Position numbers and translations under genes: made by a program. A stretch of DNA of 64,000 nt from Neoarius graeffei. Its lineage: Eukaryota; Chordata; Actinopteri; Siluriformes; Ariidae. The DNA lies in contig NC_083582.1 in assembly GCF_027579695.1 (NCBI RefSeq), forward strand, positions 36,031,964 through 36,095,963, in the 5' to 3' direction. Below, in pieces: positions 1 to 10,400 of this stretch (position 1 is the stretch's first letter; each line of letters starts with the position of its first letter). The notes under the pieces are model-generated. The model did no database searches. It saw only the letters and a program-made list of their open reading frames with translations, and was not told where the DNA came from.

Positions 1-444
1 TTTTTTGAATATCATTCCAATCACTAATATCTCTATTTTTTATCAAAACCACTAGTTATATTTTAAGTTATTTATTTACATGAATCATTTTGACTTGAAA
101 AAATAAGTAGGTAAAGCTATGAAAACTCACTTCAAAGTCTCCCGTGAATCATAACATCAGAACTAGCAGATGGAAAGTTTTGCTGAATACTTCATCAGAA
201 ACAGTGAGAGCAAGAGAACATCCCTGTAAAAGTTATATGATTGATGTTCACAAGTAATCCAGTTGGAAACTGATCAGAAGAGAGAGAGAGCCTGAGTGCT
301 TTCCCATGACTCAGAAAGCACCGGTAGTTTCCTGACGTCACGCGAGGAGAGAGTTTTTACTCTGTTGTACCAACTTCAACCTGCCGCTGCTGCCAAAGTA
401 CTGAACAGATCTTAACGAGAAATTTATTTGGAAAGCAGAAATTA
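1..444. other. Unassigned AT-rich sequence before the first transposon
   Basis: No open frame or repeat termini that I can identify. An 8-bp palindrome TGACGTCA (CRE-like) lies at 333-340, but nothing else marks a promoter. If the tfam exon at 4522 is the first in the window, this is probably intron sequence of that gene. Confidence 0.4.
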
Positions 445-809
445 CAGTGGTGCTTGAAAGTTTGTGAACCCTTTAGAATTTTCTATATTTCTGCATAAAT
501 ATGACCTAAAACAACATCAGATTTTCACACAAGTCCTAAAAGTAGATAAAGAGAACCCAGTTAAACAAATGAGACAAGAATATTATACATGGTCATTTAT
601 TTATTGAGGAAAATGATCAGATATTACATATCTGTGAGTGGCAAAAGTATGTGACCCTCTAGGATTAGCAGTTAATTTGAAGGTGAAATTAGAGTCAGGT
701 GTTTTCAATCAATGGGATGACAATCAGGTGTGAGTGGGCACCGTTTTATTTAAAGAACAGGGATCTATCAAAGTCTGATCTTCACAACACATATTTGTGG
801 AAGTGCATC

Positions 810-1832
810 ATGGCACAAACAAAGGAGACTTCTGAGGACCTCAGAAAAAGCGTTGTTGATGCTCATCAGGCTGGAAAAGGTTACAAGACCATCTCTAAAG
901 AGTTTGGACTCCACCAATCCACAGTCAGACAGATTATGTACAAATGGAGGAAATTCAAGACCATTGTTACCCTCCCCAGCAGTGGTCGACCAACAAAGAT
1001 CACTCCAAGAGCAAAGCGTGTAATAATCGGCGAGGTCACAAAGGACCCCAGGGTAACTTCTAAGCAACTGAAGGCCTCACTCACATTGGCTAACGTTAAT
1101 GTTCATGAGTCCACCATTAGGAGGACACTGAACAATAATGGTGTGCATGGCAGGGTTGCAAGGAGAAAGCCACTGCTCTCCAAAAAGAACATTGCTGCTC
1201 ATCTGCAGTTTGCTAAAGATCACGTGGACAAGCCAGAAGGCTATTGGAAAAATGTTTTGTGGACGGATGAGACCAAAGTAGAACTTTTTGGTTTAAATGA
1301 GAAGCATTATGTTTGGAGAAAGGAAAACGCTGCATTCCGGCATAAGAACCTTATCCCATCTGTGAAACATGGTGGTGGTAGTATCATGGTTTGGACCTGT
1401 TTTGCTGCATCTGGGCCAGGACGGCTTGCCATCATTGATGGAACAATGAATTCTGAATTATATCAGCAAATTCTAAAGGAAAATGTCAGGACATCTGTCC
1501 ATGAACTGAATTTCAAGAGAAGGTGGGTCATGCAGCAAGACAACGACCCAAAGCACACAAGTCGTTCTACCAAAGAATGGTTAAAGAAGAATAAAGTTAA
1601 TGTTTTGGAATGGCCAAGTCAAAGTCCTGACCTTAATCCAGTCGAAATGTTGTGGAAGGACCTGAAGCGAGCAGTTCATGTGAGGAAACCCACCAACATC
1701 CCAGAGTTGAAGCTGTTCTGTATGGAGGAATGGGCTAAAATTCCTCCAAGCCGGTGTGCAGGACTGATCAACAGTTACCACAAACGTTTAGTTGCAGTTA
1801 TTGCTGCACAAGGGGGTCACACCAGATACTGA
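810..1832 (+). CDS. Tc1-family transposase, intact (family 1)
   Basis: Encodes the DDE transposase that cuts and pastes its element at TA sites. The chosen start (MAQTKETSEDLRKS) gives 340 residues, the standard Tc1 length; the frame is open upstream to 699 but that part lies in non-coding leader. Residues 1-110 form the paired helix-turn-helix DNA-binding region ([15 protein letters not shown], then a [12 protein letters not shown] linker). The catalytic DD34E triad is visible as [13 protein letters not shown] and NPVEMLW. The end EGHTRY-like motif (GGHTRY) lies just before the stop. No frameshift or internal stop is present. A second copy of this family at 42576-44186 is dead. Activity would also need functional end repeats, and the right one is interrupted here. 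Confidence 0.95.
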   Translation: MAQTKETSEDLRKSVVDAHQAGKGYKTISKEFGLHQSTVRQIMYKWRKFKTIVTLPSSGRPTKITPRAKRVIIGEVTKDPRVTSKQLKASLTLANVNVHESTIRRTLNNNGVHGRVARRKPLLSKKNIAAHLQFAKDHVDKPEGYWKNVLWTDETKVELFGLNEKHYVWRKENAAFRHKNLIPSVKHGGGSIMVWTCFAASGPGRLAIIDGTMNSELYQQILKENVRTSVHELNFKRRWVMQQDNDPKHTSRSTKEWLKKNKVNVLEWPSQSPDLNPVEMLWKDLKRAVHVRKPTNIPELKLFCMEEWAKIPPSRCAGLINSYHKRLVAVIAAQGGHTRY

Positions 1833-2166
1833 AAGCAAAGGTTCACATACTTTTGCCACTGACAGATATGTAATATTGGATCATTTTCCTCAATAAATAA
1901 ATGACCGAGTATAATATTTTTGTCTCATTTGTTTAACTGGGTTCTCTTTATCTACTTTTAGGACTTGTGTGAAAATCTGATAATGTTTTAGGTCATATTT
2001 ATGCAGAAATATAGAAAATTCTAAAGGGTTCACATGTCTGTGAAGATTCTGTCATCCAGGTCATGGTAAACTGTGGGTGGTAAAAGAGAGCAACTGGACT
2101 TGCTTGAAGATTCTTGAAGACGTTTCACCCCTCATCTGAAAGGCTTCTTCAGTTCTGTCTGACTAA

Positions 2167-2669
2167 CGCCCCTTTTCCACCAAATCGGTTCCAGGGCTGG
2201 TTCAGGGCCAGTGCTTAGTTTGGAACCGGGTTTTCTGTTTCCACTGACAAAGAACTGGCTCTGGGGCCAGAAAAACCGGTTCCAGGCTAGCACCAACTCT
2301 CTGCTGGGCCAGAGGAAAGAACCACTTACGTCAGCGGGGGGGGCGGAGTTGTTAAGACCAACAACAATAAGAAGACCGCGAAAGATCGCCATTTTTAAGC
2401 GACGAGAAGCAGCAGCTGTACAAACGCGAAGTCATTTGTTGTTGTTGCTGCTGCTTCTTCCGTGTTGTTTTTGCTTCGATATTCGCGCCAAGGTTTATGC
2501 AAATGTAGCGACGTGACTGACATATACAGCGATGTAATGACGCGTCTTCCCTTAGCACCACGAGCTATGGAAAAGCAAATTGGTTCTCCGCTGGCTCGCA
2601 AGTTGAACGAGTTGTGCACCAGCACCGGCCTCGAACCAGCCCTGGAACTGATTTGGTGGAAAAGGGGTA
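2167..2669. mobile_element. PIF/Harbinger-type MITE, copy A
   Basis: Terminal repeats CCCCTTTTCCACC and GGTGGAAAAGGGG flank 503 bp, with TAA on each side (2164-2166 and 2670-2672). The opposite arm of the host foldback element shows the uninterrupted sequence CTGACTAATAGGGAG, which confirms the 3-bp TAA duplication. No coding capacity. Confidence 0.85.
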
Positions 2670-2720
2670 TAATGGGGAGTATCAGGTATTTATCCTCTCA
2701 TGGATGAAAAGCAGGACAGA

Positions 2721-3230
2721 TGCCCTTTTTCCACCAAAGCAGTTCCAGGGCTGGTTCAGGGCCAGTGCTTAGTTTGGAACTGGGTTTTCTGTTTCCACTG
2801 ACAAAGAACTGGCTCTGGGGCCAGAAAAACCACTTCCAGGCTAGCACCAACTCTCTGCTGGGCCAGAGGAAAGAACCGCTTACGTCAGCGGGGGGCGGAG
2901 TTGTTAAGACCGACAACAATAACAAGACCACGAAAGATCGCCATTTTTAAGCGACGAGAAGCAGCAGCTGTACAAACGCGAAGTCATCTATTATTATTAT
3001 TGTTGTTGTTGCTGCTTCTTCCATGTTGTTTTTGCTTCAATATTCGCGCCAAGGTTTATGCAAACATAGCGACGTAACTGACGTATACAGCAACGTAATG
3101 ACGTGTCTTCTCTTAGCACCGCGAGCGATGGAAAAGCAAACTGGTTCTCAGCTGGCTCGCAAGTTGAACGAGTTGTGAACCAGCACTGGCCCCGAACCAG
3201 CCCTGGAACTGATTTGGTGGAAAAGGGGTA
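2721..3230. mobile_element. PIF/Harbinger-type MITE, copy B
   Basis: A 510-bp near-identical sister of the MITE at 2167, in the same orientation, with AGA on both sides (2718-2720 and 3231-3233) as the apparent 3-bp duplication. AGA departs from the usual TWA target. Two close relatives in one host element suggest local hopping or recent burst activity. Confidence 0.8.
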
Positions 3231-3505
3231 AGAGAGAACCAACAACCATTGATCACCCCAACGACTCTCGAGGCCGTTCACACCCAGCCCCAGTGATCCA
3301 AACCAACAGGATGACTCAACGACACCTTAGGATTGCTTTTCATCCATGAGAGGATAAATACCTGATGCTCCCTATTAGTCAGACAGAACTGAAGAAGCCT
3401 TTCGGATGAGAGGTGAAACGTCTTCAAGAATCTTCAAGCACATCCAGTTGCTCTCTTTTACCACCCACAGTTTAAAGGGTTCACAAACTTTCAAGCGCCA
3501 CTGTA

Positions 3506-3935
3506 TAAGCTTTTTAATGATAGAAAATATTTGAGAGTTAAGCAGTGACGGATTTGGAAACTTCGATAAGCGTCTGCATGCACAGTTTTCACAGCACAGC
3601 CAGCGAGCATCTGATTCGCCGACTTGAACAGTGGATGCGCCATGTAACCTGCGCCCGATTTTTGAAAAATCTGGAGGTTTAAACGAAGGAAAGCGTAGAA
3701 TAATCGATACAGTGAAGCTTTCTGTAAGGAAGTGTGTGTTTAATGTTTAAGGAAGGAAGTCTCCAGTGTTAAGACTTTTATAGTAAATTTTCCTCTTCAG
3801 GAACGAGGAGTTTACGCTTTGCAGGAAGTAAGTTGTTTCGTGGACTTTCCACGAAGTTAAATGGAGCTAAAGGGATTTTTAGAAAAAAAGTATGATGTTC
3901 TTTTAATTAATAGTCGTAAGTAATGCAGTAATTGG
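3506..3935. other. Unassigned intronic or upstream sequence of tfam
   Basis: No repeat termini and no frame resembling the missing tfam N-terminal exons were recognised on either strand. Confidence 0.4.
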
Positions 3936-3947
3936 CGAATTGCTGTT

Positions 3948-4325
3948 CATTCATTCATTCATTATCTCTAGCCGCTTTATCCTTCTACAGGGTCGCAGGC
4001 AAGCTGGAGCCTATCCCAGCTGACTACGGGCGAAAGGCGGGGTACACCCTGGACAAGTCGCCAGGTCATCACAGGGCTGACACATAGACACAGACAACCA
4101 TTCACACTCACATTCATACCTACGGTCAATTTAGAGTCACCAGTTAACCTAACCTGCATGTCTTTGGACTGTGGGGGAAACCGGAGCACCCGGAGGAAAC
4201 CCACGCGGACACGGGGAGAACATGCAAACTCCACACAGAAAGGCCCTTGCCGGCCCCGGGGCTCGAACCCAGGACCTTCTTGCTGTGAGGCGACAGCGCT
4301 AACCACTACACCACCGTGCCGCCCC
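3948..4325 (-). mobile_element. tRNA-derived SINE (family 1), full length
   Basis: Read on the minus strand it starts GGGCGGCACGGTGGTGTAG, has pol III box A (TGGTGTAGTGG) and box B (GGTTCGAGCCC), and ends in a CATT/ATGA-type simple tail. The 12-bp duplication CGAATTGCTGTT flanks it (3936-3947, 4326-4337). It is the most abundant repeat of the window, with more than ten copies. Confidence 0.92.
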
Positions 4326-4521
4326 CGAATTGCTGTTGTGTAAGTGAAATAAAACATTCAGTATGTGCTGTTATAAGGGAAATCGATCAACTTTGGAATG
4401 GTACCCATCTCATCATCCCAGCGTTGGTTGATTGATTATTTTCCTAGAACAGAACACTTGATTCTTGCAGACACTTAAACGTATTGTTTAAAACTAATGT
4501 GTCGTCGGTCTCTGTGACCAG

Positions 4522-4671
4522 CCTTTCGAAGAAGCGTCCATAGCAGCCAGGCAGCAGTACAAAGTTGACATGAAAGTGTACCAGGATCAGCTGACACCGG
4601 CACAGTCTGCAGCTATCGCAGAGGAGAAAAGGCAGAAGATGGCGAAAAGAAGAGCAATCAGGAGGAAGAGG
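4522..4671 (+). CDS. tfam: tfam exon: end of HMG box A and linker
   Basis: Acceptor CAG at 4519-4521 and donor GTGAGT at 4672. It is 150 nt, phase 0 on both sides. It begins [16 protein letters not shown] and ends RRAIRRKR, matching the helix-3/linker part of TFAM. The 14.9-kb intron that follows is almost wholly transposon-derived. Confidence 0.88.
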
Positions 4672-7377
4672 GTGAGTCCAGGCTCCTCAGTAATGCCTAC
4701 TACACTTCGATATTACGTTTTCATATCACCGTAATTGATTAACTTGTTGTCACCAAATAAGGAACTGTAGAAGTGCCCATATGCTGCGTACCAAATAGTT
4801 ACACTATCCGAGATATGATCCTGGATAATTATTCTGTTTCCAAATTCCATCAGTATCAGGGATGAGAGTTTTCCGCTTTTTGGCAGTCAAAATGGACCTT
4901 TTTTATATTGTTGCAAATCCGTTGAGAAAATTATAGGGGGGTAGGGTATAGGGATGTTAACCGATGACCGTTTGACCGGTGGTTGATTTTGGAGCGGAGG
5001 ACTTGGAATTCTGTGTTGTAAACGCTTGGGGCGTGCCATGCGGTGTAAGGACGACAGCTGACGAATCAGAAACACCCATTCAGTCATGTCCCGCCCTAGT
5101 TGAACACAGCTGCCACTCGGCGAAAGAAAAAAAGTGTAGACACAGGCTTTTTAGCTTACAAATTACTATTCTGGTTTGTTTTTTTTTAATTATTATTAGA
5201 AGGCACATCGAGTTTAGTCCTGCCTTGGCCAGTGCATTCTGAAAGTATGTTTCGGTCTGTAGCCAACAATGCATGTTATTGCAGATCATATCTCTCCACA
5301 CAAACTAAAGGCGCAGATGTCGACTTTTTCACGGCTGAATCGTGCAGATCCGATTGCTTTCCTTTGAGCATACAGAATTTACTCTGATGAAATTATTCAG
5401 ACACTCCAACGCCCCCCCTAAAAAAAAAAAATCGGATCTTTGCACGATTCAGCCGTGAAAAAGGCGGCATCCGCTAAAAGGCGCGCCGTTTGCATCCCTG
5501 TTTAAACTCAAAAGGGAGCAAAAGAAAGCAAGGCTGGAGCATGTGAAAAATCAAGAGGAGTTGGCTAAAAAGAGGGAGAGGACCAAGAAGCTTTTAGCTC
5601 TTGCTAAAAAGCTCAAAATAAAGAAGAAATAAATTTTCTGCACCATGAAACTGTAAATAGTTGTATATATTGTAAATAAACACTTTATAGAACCAAAGGA
5701 AAAATATATTCATAAATCATCTCATCTCATTATCTGTAGCCGCTTTATCCTGTTCTACAGGGTCGCAAGCAAGCTGGAGCCTATCCCAGCTGACTACGGG
5801 AGAAAGGCGGGGTACACCCTGGACAAGTCGCCAGGTCATCACAGGGCTGACACATAGACAGACAACCATTCACACTCACATTCACACCTACGGTCAATTT
5901 AGAGTCACCAGTTAACCTAACCTGCATGTCTTTGGACTGTGGGGGAAACCGGAGCACCCGGAGGAAACCCACGCGGACACGGGGAGAACATGCAAACTCC
6001 GCACAGAAAGGCCCTCGCCGGCCACGGGGCTCGAACCCAGAACCTTCTTGCTGTGAGGCGACAGTGCTAACCACTACACCACCGTACCGCCCCATTCATA
6101 AATCATATAAACCATTATTTAATATAGCAGTGAATGTGTTACCTTAGTTTGGATTTAGAGCAGCAAATTTGAAGTATCCTGCTGGTGCTCACCTGGAATG
6201 TATATGCAAAATTTATCACAAAAGGCCTATGTCAATGTTTCCTTTACATAGGTGTAGTTGATCTTTATCAAATGAAAGTTTAAGTAATGTATGTACTTGA
6301 AAGAGAGTTCTACTTTTGTATAAGTGTCAATTTTGTAAGCAAACAGGGTATGGTATTTCAACAACATTTGTAAAATTTTGATAAAATAAATAGTTTTTAG
6401 GGTAAAAAATTTCTAAAATCCATGAGCTCCCGGGGGCTGCGGCCCCCCAGACCCCCGGCTAATTTTTCTGATTTTTTCATCACGAGCCACTCTCATCCCT
6501 GCAGTATGGACACATTATTAACAAACTGTAACATGACCAGAAATAGAATTATGTTTCACAGTGAAGCCATATGCACTCTCAGGCCACTTTATTAGGAACT
6601 GAAGTCTCGAGCTGCTGAACAGTCTTCATTTTCTGCCAGTGAATCTGGTGATTGACAATTGCAGAGGCGTTTTGTACTCTCCGATATGAACAATCTCCTG
6701 GAAGCTCCGCCCCTCACATCTGTAATCTAATATTTTGGCCATTGCTCTTGTCTCAACTCCGTGAAAATGTTTTGAGTTCAGTAATGTGAACTAATATCTA
6801 TCAATATATAAATAGTCCGAGAACGATGTCAAAACTAACACTTTACAAATAATTTTATTCGTATTTATATTTAACCAATGAGATTCAGTTGTTTTAACTC
6901 TCCTGTTTGAGCAGCAGATCAACAGCAAAGGATATCAGCCACGGGGAAGTGTTTTTGTGGTTTCTCCGACAATCAACGTACCAGGGATGAAAGTCTTCCG
7001 GATTTACCCGGAAATCCAGATATTTGACAAAACTCTTGAAAATGTCCGGTTTTCCGAGTGGAGAAATTTATTTTTCGGATTTTTCGCGTTCCTAGACGTG
7101 GCGTAATCCTTCGCATCATCCTTGCATGGGCGCGGTCCTTAACTAGCCCAAACATAGTTCATTGATTAAAGACAGGTGTTCTTTGTTAACGGCGCGCGCG
7201 CGCCTGACATCGTTCTGCACAAGCGCAACACAATCGCACTAGAAAGCATGTTCAAGCTGCCAGTGTAGCTGCAGTGTTTTTAGTTGCAAATTACAAATAT
7301 TTCCTTGTGTTAATAATTCACCGTCAAAACAAGCAAAACATTCCTCCTTCTTTCGACATGAAGAGAGGTAAGCAATT

Positions 7378-7443
<66 letters not shown>

Positions 7444-10400
7444 TTTCCATCAAAGTTGCATTTTGTGGTTTTGAAGCTGTTTTAGTGCCGTTTCTAGAAC
7501 ACAACATCAAGAAAATGTGGAAGAAACAGCAATAATGGAAGAGCCGGTTTCTAAGCTGCCGAAGGCCCAATCCCAATTCTAATTTCTACCCCTACCCCTC
7601 CCCCTTCCCCTCCGCCTTCCCCTTGAAACTGAGCTACAAGGGATAGGGCTTGAAATTCAACCCTTACGTATTGGGATAGCCCTTCAACGATCGCATACGT
7701 CATCGCGTACCTCCGTCAGCGTTTACGTTAGCAAAACGCGACCAAATGCATCATTGGCTGCGACCAGCCGCTACAGTCAGAGCCAGAACCAGAAATCTCT
7801 GCTGGCAGGGTGTGATTTGTTAACTAACACCACTGAATGGGATATCTTTGGCGCTTCGTGCACCACATCCGACAGAATGAGGTGTCAGAACACTCATGTA
7901 AACAATAAAAGCGAGAATAACAGAACAAAACGTACGCAGTAAAGCAACCGAAAACAATACTCACTCCCAAAGCTTTTTAGCAGCAGCTTGGATTTCAGAA
8001 ATCGCTGCTCATTCTCAGCTCGAAAGCGAATCAAGCGGCGTGTTTCCTCTGGATAACAACTTAAAACACGTAAATAATGGAGAAAATACATTTATGACAA
8101 TCTTTCGCCGCGGGAACCGCCATCTTTCTGAAATCCGCATGAAATCTCGCTGAAATCCACATGGCATTGTGGGAAATCACTCAAACCCCTTCGTTCGGAG
8201 TCAGCTCCAGGAAAATCTCCGTTTGGAGGGGTACAGAAGCCCTACCCCTTCCCCTACCCCTCCGCGTTAACTGGGATTGGGATACCCCTACCCCTTCACG
8301 TGAACGCGCAAAATGGAGGGGAAGGGCCAAGGGGTTGGTCCAAGGGGTGAAATGGGATTCGGCCTAAAACTAGCAATGGTAATTATTTTTTGTTACATAA
8401 TGCACTCAGGCTGCCAGTCAGTGTGTGCCCCCCCTCCGAAAATTCCTAGCTACGCCCCTGATTTACATGAGAAATTTGGTCTTCATTGGCATGTTTAAAT
8501 TTACAGACAATATGAACTAATGTAAACAATTGGCTTCAACTCGCATAAATATGAATTGGAAATGTTTAGTTCACTTTAGCTTCTGCAAACGCACAACTCT
8601 ACTGAAAGATTGATAAACGAGGCTCGATGTCCAACATTGAAACCTGAAAGCTTTAGAAACTCTAATGGCCCTTTTCCACTACCCTTTTTCAGCTCGCTTC
8701 AGCTCACTTCAGCCCGACACGGCTCGCGTTTCGACTACCTCAGAGCAGCACGACTCAGCTCGCTTCAGCCCTGCTCAGCACCCAAAACTCGCACGGTTTT
8801 GGAGTGGGGCTGAAGCGAGCCAAACCGAGCCGAGTGGGGCTAGGGGCGTGAGCAGACACTCCCCTGTGCACTGATTGGTGAGGAGGAGTGTCCTCACATG
8901 CCCACACACGCCCTGCGAGCACGCTGGGATCTGTAAACCCGGAAGAAGAAGAATTACGAGAATTTCTGAAGCCTTATGCGCCTCGCCTCATCTATACGCT
9001 CTTGCCAGTATCTGTTGGCGTTGTCGGTGACAACAAGCCACAGCACCAAGACCAGCAACACTAACGACTCCATGTTTATTGTTTACTATCCGGGTCGTGA
9101 GACTACCGCTTAAAAGGTCACTGATGTCACTGTTTGCGCCGCCTAACGACATCACGTGACGTCCACCCACTTTCGCTAACTCCACCCAATGTGTCCACCC
9201 ACTTCCAGCCAGCACGGTTCAGCGCGGTTGTAGTCGAAATGCAACTCCAACAGCCCCACTCAGCTCGACTCAGCCCAACTCAGCACGGCTCAGCCCGACT
9301 CAACCGCGTTTGTAGTGGAAAAGCGGCATAACAGACCTTTATTTTTTAACAGGACTGTTTTGGGATTTTGCTGAGTTTACCTTCAGCTGTCTTTTTTTTT
9401 TTTTTTTCCAAAGTAATGAACTGTGTAGCAGGAAAATCACCGCGTTTTCTAAACGCACTCCTGAAAATCGCTCATTAACTAGGGGAATTAAATTTGATAT
9501 TTTTGACATGTTAATCATTAATGTACATGAAAGAAAAAGGCTTAAAAGTTATAACTTGTTTTAGGCCGCTCATTTTATATTATCTGGTTGGCGGATCCGC
9601 CGAAGTGCTGAGAAAAGTGCCGCTTGAAAAAAAAATTCAACTTTTATTTTTTATTTTTCCCCCGCTGAGCTCTCAAAAGATGCCGATGTGAAAATAATTT
9701 TATTTGATCTAAATTAAACGTTAAATCGCATCTTTATCATGACCATTTGATACCTCGCGATACAACTTGCCATTTTTTCGGTCACTGTATTGACCCCACT
9801 GTATTTGCGTCTCGTGTCTCGAGAGTTCCCAAAGTGCATTGCGAATAATGGCGGCGTCCAGGAAGCGTGTTCATGCCGTGTGAGAAGAATCGAATAACAA
9901 ATCACAATGACTTCGTTCGTGCAGGTTCGTTTAAATGGGGTCAAGCTGCATTTATGCAGTCTGCCAAAGGAGAACCTGTCGGCGAGTTTATTATGCGCGT
10001 GGCAGACTGTGCTCCGGCCGATATCCTGACCGTTAGAATCGGCAACAATGGTCATCGAGCAGATTCGACACAAGCCGACCTACAGATGCCCATGACAGTT
10101 GTAGTGGACGAATTTGGCTACAAATTTTTTACAGCGGACATGAGGACCGATCCAGTTGCAACAGATTAAAAAAAAAAAAAGTGACAGTTGCCCATCAGCA
10201 TTTGATGTCCTCATGAATGTCCAACGAAAGTACACATCCGGCCATCATTTAAAAAATGTTCTGTTTCCGGTCCACCGGCCGGGTGAGTGCCGTTTGTGCG
10301 GTTGAAATTTTTTTTTAACGCCGGTTTTTCGACATTTTTTTCGGGTTCGTAAATCTAAAATCGAACTTGACGACATTTCTGCATTCCCAGGGCTTTCCAC

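Larger units (their letters stand above)
2035..3472. mobile_element. Foldback (long inverted repeat) element inserted in the Tc1 right repeat
   Basis: The left arm (2068-2166, continued at 2673-2713) is the reverse complement of the right arm (3338-3472), about 140 bp with few mismatches. Both contain the GAAGAAGCCTTTCGG / GACGTTTCACC type motif. A 13-bp stretch of the host Tc1 repeat, TAAAGGGTTCACA, occurs on both sides (2022-2034 and 3473-3485), which fits a target duplication of 8 bp or more. No transposase remains, so the superfamily is uncertain. Two MITEs interrupt it. Confidence 0.75.
445..3503 (+). mobile_element. Tc1 element (family 1) with nested insertions in its right terminal repeat
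   Basis: The left end starts CAGTGGTGCTTGAAAG at 445 and the right end closes CTTTCAAGCGCCACTG at 3503. Both abut a TA dinucleotide (443-444 and 3504-3505), the Tc1/mariner target duplication. The inverted repeats run about 200 bp and enclose one intact transposase gene. The right repeat is split after about 2034 and resumes at about 3473. The intervening 1.4 kb is a separate foldback element. Without it the transposon would be about 1.6 kb, the usual Tc1 size. Confidence 0.93.
4857..6503. mobile_element. DNA transposon with CAGGGATGAGAG termini
   Basis: Perfect short inverted ends CAGGGATGAGAG (4857) and CTCTCATCCCTG (6503), flanked by CAGTAT on both sides (4851-4856 and 6504-6509). A third terminus, GCATCCCTG, ends at 5500, so 4857-5500 may itself be a deletion derivative of a related family. 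An inverted pair around CACGGCTGAATCGTGC (5327 and 5441 areas) lies in it. The superfamily is not clear from the ends alone. Confidence 0.6.

Noticed and set aside
3506..4521. Missing N-terminal exons of tfam close to the first exon seen
   Set aside because: No frame with an HMG box A start or a mitochondrial leader was found between the window start and 4521.
7274..7576. Frames on both strands through the (TA)n tract with IYIYIY peptides
   Set aside because: Microsatellite translation only.
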